Shown piece after piece: positions 1-47,465 of a DNA stretch of 64,000 nt. The DNA is from Escarpia spicata (taxonomy: Eukaryota; Annelida; Polychaeta; Sabellida; Siboglinidae). The notes below the pieces were generated by a model. It was not told where the DNA came from. It did not search any database and saw only the letters and a list, made by a program, of their open reading frames with translations. The stretch lies in contig OZ023217.1 in NCBI GenBank assembly GCA_963995525.1, positions 3,006,627 to 3,070,626 on the forward strand, in the 5' to 3' direction. Position numbers and translations under genes: made by a program. Positions within the stretch are counted from its first letter, which is position 1. Every line of letters begins with the position of its first letter.

Positions 1-845
1 TGGCATCATGTGATTGACACCATACCACAATCACATCCACTGGTGGTCATCGTGGCATGATGTGACTGACACCATACCACAATCACATCCACATCCATTG
101 GTGGTCATCATGGCATGATGTGATTGACACCATACCACAATCACATCCACATTCACTGGTGGTCATCGTGGCATCATGTGATTGACACCATACCACAATC
201 ACATCCACATCCACTGGTGGTCATCGTGGCATGATGTGACTGACACCATACCACAATTAGATCCACATCCACTGGTGGTCATCGTGGCATGATGTGATTG
301 ACACCATACCACAATCATATCCACATCCACTGGTGGTCATCGTGGCATCATGTGATTGACACCATACCACAATCACATCCACATCCACTGGTGGTCATCG
401 TGGCATCATGTGATTGACACCATACCACAATCACATCCACTGGTGGTCATCGTGGCATCATGTGATTGACACCATACCACAATCACATCCACTGGTGGTC
501 ATCGTGGCATCATGTGATTGACACCATACCACAATCACATCCACTGGTGGTCATCGTGGCATGATGTGACTGACACCATACCACAATCAGATCCACATCC
601 ACTGGTGGTCATCGTGGCATGATGTGATTGACACCATACCACAATCAGATCCACATCCACTGGTGGTCATCGTGGCATGATGTGATTGACAACATACCAC
701 AATCACATCTACATCCACTGGTGGTCATCGTGGCATGATGTGATTGACACCATACCACAATCACATCTACATCCACTGGTGGTCATCGTGGCATGATGTG
801 ATTGACACCATACCACAATCAGATCCACATCCACTGGTGGTCATA
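1..845. repeat. Tandem array, 52/58-bp unit
   Basis: About 15 copies of a unit containing TGGCATSATGTGAYTGACAC and CACTGGTGGTCATCG. Length alternates between 52 and 58 bp because ACATCC is present once or twice. The array runs off the left edge. Its right flank resembles sequence at 28,790-28,880, so the unit probably arose inside a dispersed repeat. It lies in the intron after RABGAP1 exon 19. Confidence 0.95.
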
Positions 846-969
846 GATATGTAGGTTTCTACAGCAAAACACGTTTTATAGGGAAGTATCCTAAGATACG
901 TCCAAACCCCCACAATTGTCAGGTAACCACAAGAATTAAAATAATATCAGATATATATGAATGGCAAAT

Positions 970-1690
970 AAAATGTTTCCTATATTTTTAAAACAGAACA
1001 AAAACTGGGTCAGAAGAAGATGGAAATTGGTATGAGAAGAAATTGGCTCGAAGAAACAATATAGTTAGGAACAGAGTAAGATGGACTGAAGACAAACAGA
1101 ATATTTCCTATATTTTTAAAACAACAGAAAAAACTCAGGCAGAAGAAGATGAAAATTTGTATGAGAAGACAGAAGGAAGATGAAGGAACTGTGAGAAGAG
1201 TTTGGCTCAAAGAAACACCTGGATATAGTTAGGAACAGAGTAAGATGGACTGAAGACAAACAGAGAACGAATGAGGAAAGCCTGGCAAAAGACAACGGAA
1301 AAGAGAAGAGGGTGAAAGAAGAAGATGAAGACCAAAACATGTAAGGACAGGTAGAAGTAGCTGAGAGTGGAAGACCAGCGCAGAAGACCAAAACATGTAA
1401 GGACAGTTAGGAGTAGCTGAGAGTGGAAGACCAAAACATGTAAGGACAGGTAGGAGTAGCTGAGAGTGGAAGACCAGCGCAGAAGACCAAAACATGTATG
1501 GACAGGTAGGAGTAGCTGAGAGTGGAAGACCATCGCAGAAGACCAAAACATGTATGGACAGGTAGGAGTAGCTGAGAGTGGAAGACCATTGCAGAAGACC
1601 AAGAACAATGGAGAGAAATAGTGAAGAAGGCTGAATGGACCAATGGGTGTTATGGACCATACCCCACAAGGGAATAAGAACAATAAATTG
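970..1690. repeat. Nested repeats: two ~130-bp copies plus ~58-bp tandem units
   Basis: A segment with TAGTTAGGAACAGAGTAAG and GATGGACTGAAGACAAACAG occurs twice (about 975-1105 and 1105-1265). It is followed by five to six copies of a ~58-bp unit containing CCAAAACATGTAWGGACAGG and AGTAGCTGAGAGTGG (1,330-1,600). The right end (1,630-1,690) looks like the tail of an interspersed element, possibly LINE-derived, ending near AATAA. Confidence 0.7.
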
Positions 1691-1734
1691 CAAATGAAAT
1701 ATGCATATAAGGGCGCTCTAGGTGACCTCCTCAC

Positions 1735-36950
<35,216 letters not shown>

Positions 36951-36966
<16 letters not shown>

Positions 36967-36992
36967 CGCCTCCAAGACTGCTGCAACATCAT
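36951..36992 (-). promoter_or_regulatory. Upstream ORF overlapping the RABGAP1 start codon
   Basis: Two consecutive ATGs (36992-36990 and 36989-36987) open a 13-codon reading frame in the +1 frame that ends at TAA (36953-36951). It runs across the main ATG at 36966. If this part of the leader is transcribed, scanning ribosomes would meet it first. The role is inferred; the reading frame is seen directly. Confidence 0.45.
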
Positions 36993-37057
36993 CGGCACTG
37001 AACACGCGGATGAGTCGAGGCCTGCCTCACGGATACAGCTGCCTTGTGGGAAGACGC
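36967..37057 (-). other. Probable 5' UTR part of RABGAP1 exon 1
   Basis: A strong 3' splice site (pyrimidine-rich, ending CCTGCAG) sits just upstream of 37,057 in gene sense, so the coding exon probably starts there with about 91 nt of leader. The upstream noncoding exon and promoter were not located; they must lie to the right, somewhere in 37,100-52,000. Other AG dinucleotides closer to the ATG could be used instead. Confidence 0.45.
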
Positions 37058-37099
37058 CTGCAGGACAAACAGCATGGATGATGAATCAATGATAATCCA

Positions 37100-38155
37100 A
37101 CTTCAATCAAGCCAATGTGTATGCGTGAATGTGTTGCCGTTTTCTAGATAATAGTAATCTATATTATAAAACAGTTCGTTTTCTGTTTGTATGTCACCCA
37201 CATCTCTGTCAGTTTTGCATGTATCGAGCTGAAATTTTGTATGTGATCTACCAGGCCCATTGAGATGGTTCGTAGATTTAGACATTTTTGAAATTCGTCA
37301 GGGGGTGGAGAATTTGGGGGGGCTGAATATTTCAAAAGGCAGTGCATGGAGTTCCAGCTGCGGAATTTAATATTTAGTTATACCATCGTCAAGATAATTA
37401 TGCCATCTACAAATATGTCGCTGGATGTATACAGAAATTTGGAATAGGTTTTAAGTTATTGACATTTGAAAATCGTCAGCGCTTAACACGCACCAGGTCT
37501 ACCTGTCGCTCGTCACGTAAGCATTTCGCTGTGCCAGCCCTGTGAGCGAGTGCTACTTCTGACAAACAACACACTGCAACAATTCCGTGGAGTTCCAGCC
37601 ATGGAATTTAATGTTTTTCTATATCATTATACAGGTAATTATTCCATGTATAAAATGTGTCACTGGGTGTATGCAGACAAATATATTAGTTTGTATGTTA
37701 TTAACGTTACAGAATTCTGGATGCATAACCCAGCTGCCTTTTGCTGGTTACGTCAGCATACGATTTCTGACAAAAGGTTGTTCTAACAACTAGGCTAGTG
37801 ACCAGTTACAATATATTAATGTGGGTAGGCTGAAAACATTTGGGGTGGGTTTGGGGTGTCTGGATCTCAAATGTTGGGCATTTGAGGTTTGGTCTATTTT
37901 CAGTGTTCATAATTATGTCAATATTACTTTTTTTTTATTTCAGTGCAAATGATTTGAGGATGTATATGACTGCCTTTTCTCCCCAGGCAATGCCAGGTAA
38001 CAACCATAATCGAGCCTGTGTGTGTGCATGCGTGTGCGTGCGTGTGTGTGTGTGTGTGCATGCGCATTAATGTTTTTCTCCTAGTTTGTTTGCATTTTGG
38101 GTGCCCAATTTTCTGGGATTAATCCCACTATTCTGAAGAAAAGCAACGCCTTAAT
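37100..38155. other. Upstream of RABGAP1: dispersed duplicated segment and GT/GC microsatellite
   Basis: 37,348-37,460 and 37,587-37,700 are diverged direct copies (GGAGTTCCAGC..GGAATTTAAT). A GTGTGTGCATGCGTGTGCG simple repeat lies at 38,010-38,062. No coding signal. Confidence 0.6.
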
Positions 38156-38164
38156 TTTGTTTAA

Positions 38165-38455
38165 AATGACCCTTTGGTTGCGTGTTCTTACTGGTCCTAG
38201 TGTTGCGTGTTCTTACTGGTCCTAGTGTTGCGTGTTCTTACTGGTCCTAGTGTTGCGTGTTCTTACTGGTCCTAGTGTTAAGTGTTCTTACTGGTCCTAA
38301 TGTTAAGTGTTCTTACTGGTCCTAGTGTTAAGTGTTCTTACTGGTCCTAGTGTTAAGTGTTCTTACTGGTCCTAGTGTTAAGTGTTCTTACTGGTCCTAG
38401 TGTTAAGTGTTCTTACTGGTCCTAGTGTTAAGTGTTCTTACTGGTCCTAGTGTTT
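38165..38455. repeat. Minisatellite, 25-bp unit
   Basis: About 12 copies of CTGGTCCTAGTGTTAAGTGT plus TCTTA. The first four copies have TTGCG in place of TTAAG, so two variant blocks lie side by side. Confidence 0.95.
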
Positions 38456-39330
38456 GTACCATATGTGAGATGGACATAAACTGATTGTTTGTAAATAATG
38501 TACATTTTTTGTGACTATTCTGCAAAGGCCATCGATCAGTTTAGGACATTTTATGTCACTTAACAGAAACAAAAAGCTGATTATACCTCCCAATAAAACG
38601 GTAGCAGGCCACCATTTTAAAGGTTGCCTAGAAATAGCCTTAGGAAGAGGACAGGGTAGATGTTACACAGGAATTAATTCATTCTCAAAGACGGATCGAG
38701 TGGATGATGACTGAATGGAACAAATGATTTGCTAAGCATGTCAAACTATCATTGTCAGGCTGGATATACACTGTATTTCAAAAAACTGAATTTACATAAT
38801 ATTAAATTATATCTGTCACAAGCACAGATAAAAACATTTTGACTACGTAAAATGTAAGGTGTTCCTTGTCCACAAACCATCTGGAATGTGTTGGAAGTTT
38901 ATCTTGTTATTTGTTCTGCCTAATATATATCAAATTTCATTAACACTCCACCTACCACACAACTAATTAGGGCTCACTCTAATTAACCAGCCAACAGGCT
39001 TGAGGCAACTGAAGTTTTCACATCTGTGGGGGACCTTGGGGGTTGAAGGGCTCCAGATAAGATCTGGCAGATGTGGGGCAGCAGGAACTAAGTGGACTAT
39101 CTAAAGAGCCATAAATAATGCAATTTTCTTCTCATTTCAGTAATTTAATACTCCAAATTGTGCTTGACTTTATAGTATGGACATGTTTTGTTCTGTTAAT
39201 TATAAAAAATGTCCCAGTTTCAAAATACTGTGTACTGGTATTTCTATACATTCCCAGCCTCTATTTCCTTTCCTCTTCAGCATTCACGCAACTAAAGTCG
39301 CAGTTTTGACTGAAAAAGTCACAGGAAATA
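38456..39330. other. Intergenic, nothing recognised
   Basis: AT-rich. Short frames only, without family resemblance. Confidence 0.4.
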
Positions 39331-39339
39331 AAGTCACTG

Positions 39340-39805
39340 GAAATAAGTTCAACTGTATACATTTGGAGTTGTTACTTTTCCCAAGTTCAACTGTATACAT
39401 TTTGGAGCTGTTACTTTTCCCAAGTTCAACTGTATACATTTGGAGTTGTTACTTTTCCCAAGTTCAACTGTATACATTTTGAAGTTGTTACTTTTCCCAA
39501 GTTCAACTGTATACATTTGTAGTAGTTACTTTTCCCAAGTTCAACTGTATACATTTGGAGTTGTTACTTTTCCCAAGTTCAACTGTATACATTTGGAGTT
39601 GTTACTTTTCCCAAGTTCAACTGTATACATTTTGGAGCTGTTACTTTTCCCAAGTTCAACTGTATACATTTGTAGTTGTTACTTTTCCTAAGTTCAACTG
39701 TATACATTTGGAGTTGTTACTTTTCCCAAGTTCAACTGTATACATTTGGAGTTGTTACTTTTCCCAAGTTCAACTGTATACATTTGGAGTTGTTACTTGT
39801 CCCTG
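39340..39805. repeat. Minisatellite, 38-bp unit
   Basis: About 12 copies of AAGTTCAACTGTATACATTT plus GGAGTTGTTACTTTTCCC. Some copies carry one extra T. Confidence 0.95.
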
Positions 39806-40267
39806 TAACTTGTTCCTATATTCAATAGTTTGCCTGCAGTTAGGGGGTGTCCACTAGGAACACTGTCCACTACAGCAAGTACAGGAATAGACTACCAGGT
39901 AGGCAGAGGAGATCATAAAAAGGTCATGTGTAACATCCTGTTGGATGTGTATAAGCCAGCAGGGATGATAATTATAATTCTAACTATGCACAGACACCAG
40001 TTGGACCACTGCCTTGTTAGCTCAGGCTGGATGTAATTATTTATATGAATAATCAATAGTTCTGCGTATCATGAGACTTCACCAGAAACTACCACGCTTA
40101 GAACAAATTCTAAGTGAACCACTGGCATGATAATGTTGGCTACACATTGTAGTTACAAATGTTTAGTTTGTACTAACTCTTTTAGGTGCACATATGCTAG
40201 ACCGGTGTTTTAAAAACCGAGAAATAATTGGTTGATCATTCGTGTTGATCAAATAGTGTATATTTGT

Positions 40268-40592
40268 GAAAAGTCCACCCAGTGACCCTTGACACTCATC
40301 AAAAGTCCACCCAGTGACCCTTGACACTCATCAAAAGTCCACCCAGTGACCCTTGACACTCATCAAAAGTCCACCCAGTGACCCTTGACACTCATCAAAA
40401 GTCCACCCAGTGACCCTTGACACTCATCAAAAGTCCACCCAGTGACCCTTGACACTCATCAAAAGTCCACCCAGTGACCCTTGACACTCATCAAAAGTCC
40501 ACCCAGTGACCCTTGACACTCATCAAAAGTCCACCGAGTGACCCTTGACACTCATCAAAAGTCCACCGAGTGACCCTTGACACTCATCAAAA
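40268..40592. repeat. Minisatellite, 32-bp unit
   Basis: Ten copies of AGTGACCCTTGACACTCATC plus AAAAGTCCACCC, nearly perfect. The last two have CCACCG. Confidence 0.96.
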
Positions 40593-40751
40593 GACTACAA
40601 CTGCACCTAACGGGAGATTTTCTTCACGAGTTTCTCAGAAAATCCGGTACTCCCAGAAAAATCTGGTGAATTGGCAGGTAAAACACATAACATGATTTTA
40701 CGAAACAAAGTGACCAGAAGTTATATCTTTAAGCATGTTAACTCTGCTATT

Positions 40752-41140
40752 GAACATTGTGCTATCAACACCACACACAAGCACATCAACACTGTGCTAT
40801 CAACACCACACACAAGCACATCAACACTGTGCTATCAACACCACACACAAGCACATCAACATTGTGCTATCAACACCACACACAAGCACATCAACACTGT
40901 GCTATCAACACCACACACAAGCACATCAACACTGTGCTATCAACACCACACACAAGCACATCAACACTGTGCTATCAACACCACACACAAGCACATCAAC
41001 ACTGTGCTATCAACACCACACACAAGCACATCAACACTGTGCTATCAACACCACACACAAGCACATCAACACTGTGCTATCAACACCACACACAAGCACA
41101 TCAACACTGTGCTATCAACACCACACAAGCACATCACATA
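40752..41140. repeat. Minisatellite, 35-bp unit
   Basis: Eleven copies of CAACACCACACACAAGCACA plus TCAACACTGTGCTAT, almost identical. All plus-strand frames stay open because of the repeat. Confidence 0.96.
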
Positions 41141-41880
41141 TACATCACTACACATTCATGAACAATACTGCACACATTAATAATGAACAATTAAAATATT
41201 AAAAATAATTGGGTTATGGTCCTGATTAAGGTTTTGGCTACAATGCCATAAACACAACCAAGATAATCAGGCTTACAGCAATAATTGACTGGCCTTGCCG
41301 CTAAGCACCTGGTCCTTGTGAAGGATTGTGGTGAAGTGGAAACCTGTTTACTGAGAACTTGTACATTGCACTGAGATTACTTCCTTAGCTCGGTGCAATG
41401 CCCACCTTATAACTGCTCTAGTTCCATTAGCAAGATACATCCAACTTACATCCCATGTGTATTGTATTGACTTGATTATATAACTGTTGGACACACCCAG
41501 GGTACCTCAGATGGTTTCTCCACGTGATATGTATGATGGTTTCTACACAAATTTCAAAAAGTCACGTATAACCTGTTGTTCCACTACATTTTAGAAAACT
41601 AATCGTAATGTGTGACTAAGCTTGGCTTGAATAATCACGAGACCTTCACACTTGCCAACATGTGATTCATATTAAAGCTAAAATGGGTGTTAAATGACAA
41701 ATGTCACAAATCTATAAAACTAGCTAAATCACACAAAGAACTTGCATTATAACTACAGCTCCAGTTTAAGATTGATTCATTTGGATGCTGGGGACAAGGG
41801 GTTGTTTTTTATTGTTTACATTTTAAGCTTGCTAAACCATCCTGAATAATGAACATTCTGCCATGAAATGAGCCACACAA
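41141..41880. other. Intergenic, nothing recognised
   Basis: Ordinary AT-rich sequence with no coding, RNA or repeat signal that I can support. Confidence 0.4.
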
Positions 41881-41884
41881 ACTT

Positions 41885-42957
41885 ATGCCACTCTTCTACA
41901 GTAAGTACTTAGTATAAATACAAGCACACAGACATGTGTTGCTTCGAACACTCTAATGCCACTCTTCTACAGTAAGTACTTAGTATAAATACAAGCACAC
42001 AGACATGTGTAGCTTCGAACACTCTAATGCCACTCTTCTACAGTAAGTACTTAGTATAAATACAAGCACACAGACATGTGTAGCTTCGAACACTCTAATG
42101 CCACTCTTCTACAGTAAGTACTTAGTATAAATGCAAACACACAGACATGTGTAGCTTCGAACACTCTAATGCCACTCTTCTACAGTAAGTACTTAGTATA
42201 AATGCAAACACACAGACATGTGTAGCTTCGAACACTCTAATGCCACTCTTCTACAGTAAGTTCTTAGTATAAATACAAGCACACAGACATGTGTAGCTTC
42301 GAACACTCTAATGCCACTCTTCTACAGTAAGTACTTAGTATAAATACAAGCACACAGACATGTGTAGCTTCGAACACTCTAATACCACTCTTCTACAGTA
42401 AGTACTTAGTATAAATGCAAACACACAGACATGTGTAGTTTCGAACACTCTAATGCCACTCTTCTACAGTAAGTACTTAGTATAAATGCAAACACACAGA
42501 CATGTGTAGCTTCGAACACTCTAATGCCACTCTTCTACAGTAAGTACTTAGTATAAATGCAAACACACAGACATGTGTAGCTTCGAACACTCTAATGCCA
42601 CTCTTCTACAGTAAGTTCTTAGTATAAATACAAGCACACAGACATGTGTAGCTTCGAACACTCTAATGCCACTCTTCTACAGTAAGTACTTAGTATAAAT
42701 GCAAACACACAGACATGTGTAGCTTCGAACACTCTAATGCTACTCTTCTACAGTAAGTACTTAGTATAAATGCAAACACACAGACATGTGTAGCTTCGAA
42801 CACTCTAATGCCACTCTTCTACAGTAAGTACTTAGTATAAATACAAGCACACAGACATGTGTAGCTTCGAACACTCTAATGCCACTCTTCTACAGTAAGT
42901 ACTTAGTATAAATGCAAACACACAGACATGTGTAGCTTTGAACACTCTATCAAGAGA
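41885..42957. repeat. Tandem array of a 71-bp unit
   Basis: Fifteen copies containing GCCACTCTTCTACAGTAAGT, ACTTAGTATAAATRCAARCA and CAGACATGTGTAGCTTCGAA. Two variants (ATACAAGC and ATGCAAAC) alternate in blocks. A SINE is attached at the right end. Confidence 0.96.
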
Positions 42958-43250
42958 TTCCGAGGTGGAATCCTCTGTTTCGAACCTTGGGCAAGTTTGT
43001 TATTCCACGTTACTCTAGTTCACTCAGCTGTATCAATGAGTCCCTAGCTATAGACAGTGGTGGATATTAGAGTACGAATAGTCATCGCGGATTAATTACA
43101 ACATGGATGAATGCTCCCCAGAGAAATTGAGATGGTGTTCGAATGAACAGATCTGCCAGGAGGTGAAGTGTAAATTGTTTTGAACTGTCCTAAGGACTGA
43201 GTACAGCACCACACAGCACCACACAGCACCATGTAAGAACATCCTTTAAA
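42958..43250 (+). mobile_element. SINE, plus orientation (tail-to-tail pair, left member)
   Basis: Head fragment with TTTCGAACCTTGGGCAAG, middle CTATAGACAGTGGTGGATAT and tail AACTGTCCTAAGGACTGAG then a CAC-rich end and GTAAGAACATCC. It is diverged from the consensus of the other copies. Confidence 0.8.
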
Positions 43251-43257
43251 AAACATG

Positions 43258-43562
43258 CAAGTTCTTATATAGTGCAGTATCCAGTCCTCTGGACTGCTGA
43301 AAGTGCTTTATACTTTACTCCATGGCAGACCTGTTCATTCGAACACTCAATTTCAATTTCTCTGGGAAGCATTCAGTCATGCTGCAATTAATGCACAAAA
43401 ATGTCATACACAAATATCCACCACTGTCTATAGCCTGGTACTCATTCATACAGCTGAATGAACTAGAGCAATGTGAAGTGAACGAAGTTGCCCAAGATTT
43501 GAACCCTGGTTGTCTCGATTGAGTTTTGTCACTCTAACCACTGTGCCACTGCGCTCCACATT
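43258..43562 (-). mobile_element. SINE, minus orientation (tail-to-tail pair, right member)
   Basis: Full-length copy: in sense orientation it starts GAGCGCAGTGGCACAGTGGT, has a B-box-like GGTTCAAATC and ends with the CTATATAAGAACTTGC tail. The tails of the two copies face each other across about 10 bp. Confidence 0.85.
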
Positions 43563-46500
43563 ATAGGTACACCACTCTGGCAAGGCCACATGGTGAGTCA
43601 CCTTGCCATTTGCTGCATAGCCCTGCCAACTGGCCTTGGAAATGTCACAACAGTTTATGGCCAAACTGACTACCGGGGTATGCCTTATTGTAATGCCCAT
43701 GGTTTTCCTAAAAACTATAAAAATCAATGCCAATTATCTTTTTCCTCGAGATAGGCAAATATGAGGCTTGTTCTAGTGTAACCCAACTCCTTGGATTGGG
43801 TATTACTTTCATCATCTTCTCAGCCAAATTGATATATGAGAAAAGGTGTGAACACTCAAGGATTTGGGTCAGCCACTGAGGAAGCCATTTAACAAGTACA
43901 TGTACACTCAATATAACTGTGACTAACACAAGGCAGTTAAAACTTTCTCTCTGATTCAACTGATATAACCCTAGCTATCTCGTTCTAGTGGATACTAAGT
44001 AGGTTTGATGTTTTTTCAAAATGTGTCCCAATCAATCAAAAAATAACAAGAATTAAAATTGAGGGGGACGTAAGTAGACTACAGTAAATATAAAGTTTAT
44101 GTCATACACAAATGATGAAGTTTAATGCCAACTATAACCAGCCCAATCTGTTGTAGTTATAACAACCCAACAATAAATATTATTCTAATCACGCGGCATC
44201 AAAACATAAAAAAGTTGTCTATTGACTAACAGGAATGCTATTGTTGGACCACGGGGGTATGTTTTCACATAAAGTATTACTTTTAATTACCTTTGAAATT
44301 ACAACTTATTTATTGAAAAATAATAACAATAAGGTTGGCAATTGTTAATAATATATTAATATTTACATTAAGATTTGAATTTACTCTTTTGGGGAGCTCA
44401 TTGATTTATGTTGATTTTGAACCATCTTTAAAATTCCTGAATAATGGGGATTTTGATATAGTAATTATGCAAATTTGGAAACTGTTCACATTGTAACAAG
44501 TGCAACTTTGAGATGAACAGGATTGCCACCTAAGTAAATGCAGCGTAATTAAAAAAGGCTCCTTATGTTACACGATTACAGTTTTATTACAGGGTGTAAT
44601 TAATATTACAACCAAAAAATGGGCCAAGTGGCCCTGAAGTCCTTTGGACTAATATGTCTATATGTGACCCCGGCTGACCAAATGAGTGATAAGTTGGAAA
44701 AATTGTAACATTGTTTTCTTACATCCTTGTAAATGTTTGGTAGGGTGTTTTACATGGTTTCAAAAATTATGACTGCTACACAAATTTGCGAAGTTATGGA
44801 GCATTGAACATGGTAGGGGTCAAAAAGTGAAAATGAAGAAAACGGCTGTTGAAGTTTTACATTATATATGCAAATGGGTTGCATGGAAATATTACATGCA
44901 CAACAATCAAATGTGGCACACAGTATGTAATATGTATGTTATGTTGCAATGATACACTGGAAGTACAAATGTGCTGCTACAAAGACTTATCAAGTTATGC
45001 CAGATTATGTCTTTATGTGTAAAACTAAGAGGACAGATTATTTGAGAGCAAAAGGTAGACTCACTGTTTGACACAGTTTAAAACCTACAGGCAACTGTCC
45101 AGTTTAACAGGGGTCTAGTGGCTTAATTAATTAATGCTGTCTGTTGACACAAGCTACTGCCAGTGACCAATTACAGATTAGTTACAGTTTCCATCAAACA
45201 ATGGCAGGCAGAGAATCTTAGCTCCACAGCTGGGTGTAATACACAACAAGTGATAAATATATGATGCACTTGAAATACAAATGTGCTGCTACAAAAATGT
45301 ATAAAGTTATGCCAGATTATGTCTTTATGTATAAAATTAAGAGGACAGATTATTTGAAAGCAAAAGGTAGTCTAAAGAAAATAAAAAATGGGTCAGCTGG
45401 ACGGTGATAGACCGTTTGAACTTGAAGCCTTTGTCAAACTTTTGTCTCGACTTCACCGAAGGCGGTGTCCTGCTGTCAGAACTTCGAAGGTGTTACTCAC
45501 CTAACTTACAGGTCTTTGTCAGTAAGAATAATGGGATGATAATTTACACCAACGTTGTTTCCCGTAGAAGTCATTTTGTGCAATATATTAGCATTAGTCG
45601 TGCCAATTCAAAAATTAGTGCAAAATAATAGTAGTTTGTCAAAATGTAAACAAACTCAAAGACAGTTGCAGCTTAGGGTTAGCCTGTTCTGAAATATTTT
45701 AATGACAATGATATATTTCACATAATTATATAGGGAGCTAATGGAGAGGCCCATCATAATCCATAGCACTACAAAATGAAGTATCTGAAAGTCACACTTC
45801 ATATATTGAGTGACACATCTCATGCTGTCTTTCTGGACTGTCGCAATGTCCAATAGTTTCCTATCACAACCCTCGTGTACAATATACCAAAGCTATATAT
45901 TTCCAACACCACACCATATGTATTATCATTGGATAGGTAATTGAATAATCTTTCAGATGAACGCAACTTGTAGCAGCAGAAAATTAAGCATACAAAAGTT
46001 ACACCGCAAACAATGACATGCATTCTCAAAATGTGATTCATTCAAAAATTAGTGCTATATAATAGTAGTTTGTCAAAATGTAAACAAACTCAAAGACAGT
46101 TTTAACTTACTGTCCAGCAAGCAGTAGCAGAGCAGTTTTATAATAATAATAATCCACAAGTTAAGTGGCTGATCTTCCTTTTATCATTGATGTGATGTTT
46201 ATTGTGAGCATGGCGGACAAATGGTTATCATACGTAGGCAGGCACAGAAAGAAACTGACATTTTCTATAAAAAGAACACGTTTGCCTATCAATGGCATGT
46301 ATTTCCTATTGTTGCCATTTCTGCTGGGCAGAAACAGTTTCTGCCCAGCTTAAATCAAACAACCCTGTAGGTAATTATTAATTAAATATTTTTTGGTGAA
46401 TCATAGTTACAGATCATTAAGGGTTATGATGGAAGTAAAATGTTGACATGTTTACTGTTCACTTATTGCACCACGTCTTGCATTTAGAGGAATAATTATA

Positions 46501-46950
46501 ATAGAAAATAAAATGTTGTGGCACATATTTTTAAATACATGCATCGATGAGAAACCGGAAATTACTTTTCTGTGGCCTAAGAATAACTAATTTCAATTAA
46601 CTTTCTGCTTATATAAAACAACTGCGTAAAATATATATCCATACAAGACACAGACTCTGCATGTGACAAATATTTTGGGAAGGGGAATAGTGTTCTATTT
46701 CTGGTACAAGGCTCTGCGGTTGCCTCTGCCAGTGAGCAATTACAGATTAGTCATACTTCCTACTACTAGCCACAGTGACCCAAGCCTCTGCAGTGAGCAA
46801 TTACAGATTAGTTACACATTAACCAGCCAGCCAAAGTGAGGTGTGACAGATGTTGTGGGAAAAGGGATTAGTTGAACAAAAGGACTGGAAGGAAGCCTTC
46901 TAGAGCTACTGCTACAATAGACCATTTAGTTAACAAATTTAGCATTTTAG
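43563..46950. other. Intergenic, with two diverged direct-repeat pairs
   Basis: Mostly AT-rich. 44,958-45,065 and 45,278-45,375 are copies (AAATGTGCTGCTACAAA, GCCAGATTATGTCTTTATGT). 45,612-45,672 and 46,048-46,105 are copies (AATAGTAGTTTGTCAAAATG). These look like dispersed repeat fragments. No protein gene is visible. Confidence 0.6.
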
Positions 46951-47465
46951 GGGACATTTGGAGCCCTTAGAATGATTGAATCAAATACAGATTTCTTGTG
47001 TATAGTGGCACTACCATATGAAATGTCTATGCAAAATTGGAGAAAAAGTTACTTAAGAGTTTTGGAAAAAATAGGCAAAATGTGAAAAATTTTCAGTTTT
47101 GGGGTCCTTTTTTGGGGGGTCATTAGGTGCCCTTAGAATGATTCAATGAAATACAGATTTCTTGTGTACAGTGACACTACCACATGAAATGTATATGCAA
47201 AATTAGAGAAAAAGTTGCTGAACAATTTAAAAAAAATTGACAAAATGTTACATTTTTACCAGTTTTGGGGTCCTTGAAGGCCCTAGGGAGCCCTTAGAAT
47301 GATTCAATCAAATACAGATTTCTTGTGCATAGTATAGTGGCAGTGCCCTAAGATGTCTATGCAAAATTAGAGAAAAAGTTGCTGAACAGTTTCTGAGATA
47401 CGGCAGCTAACGGCAGACGCAGAGTGATGGCAATAGTCCCTTGGACCTTCGGCTAAAGGACTAAA
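46950..47465. repeat. Three ~155-bp tandem repeats of transposon-like sequence
   Basis: CCCTTAGAATGATTSAATSA, ATACAGATTTCTTGTG and AAATTAGAGAAAAAGTTGCT recur three times. The right end, AACGGCAGACGCAGAGTGATGG and CCTTCGGCTAAAGGACTAAA, resembles tails of common marine-invertebrate interspersed elements. Confidence 0.7.

Noticed and set aside
41885..42957. Recursive splice sites in the 71-bp array
   Set aside because: A recursive site needs AG directly followed by GT. Here AG and GTAAGT overlap by one base, so cutting at AG destroys the donor.
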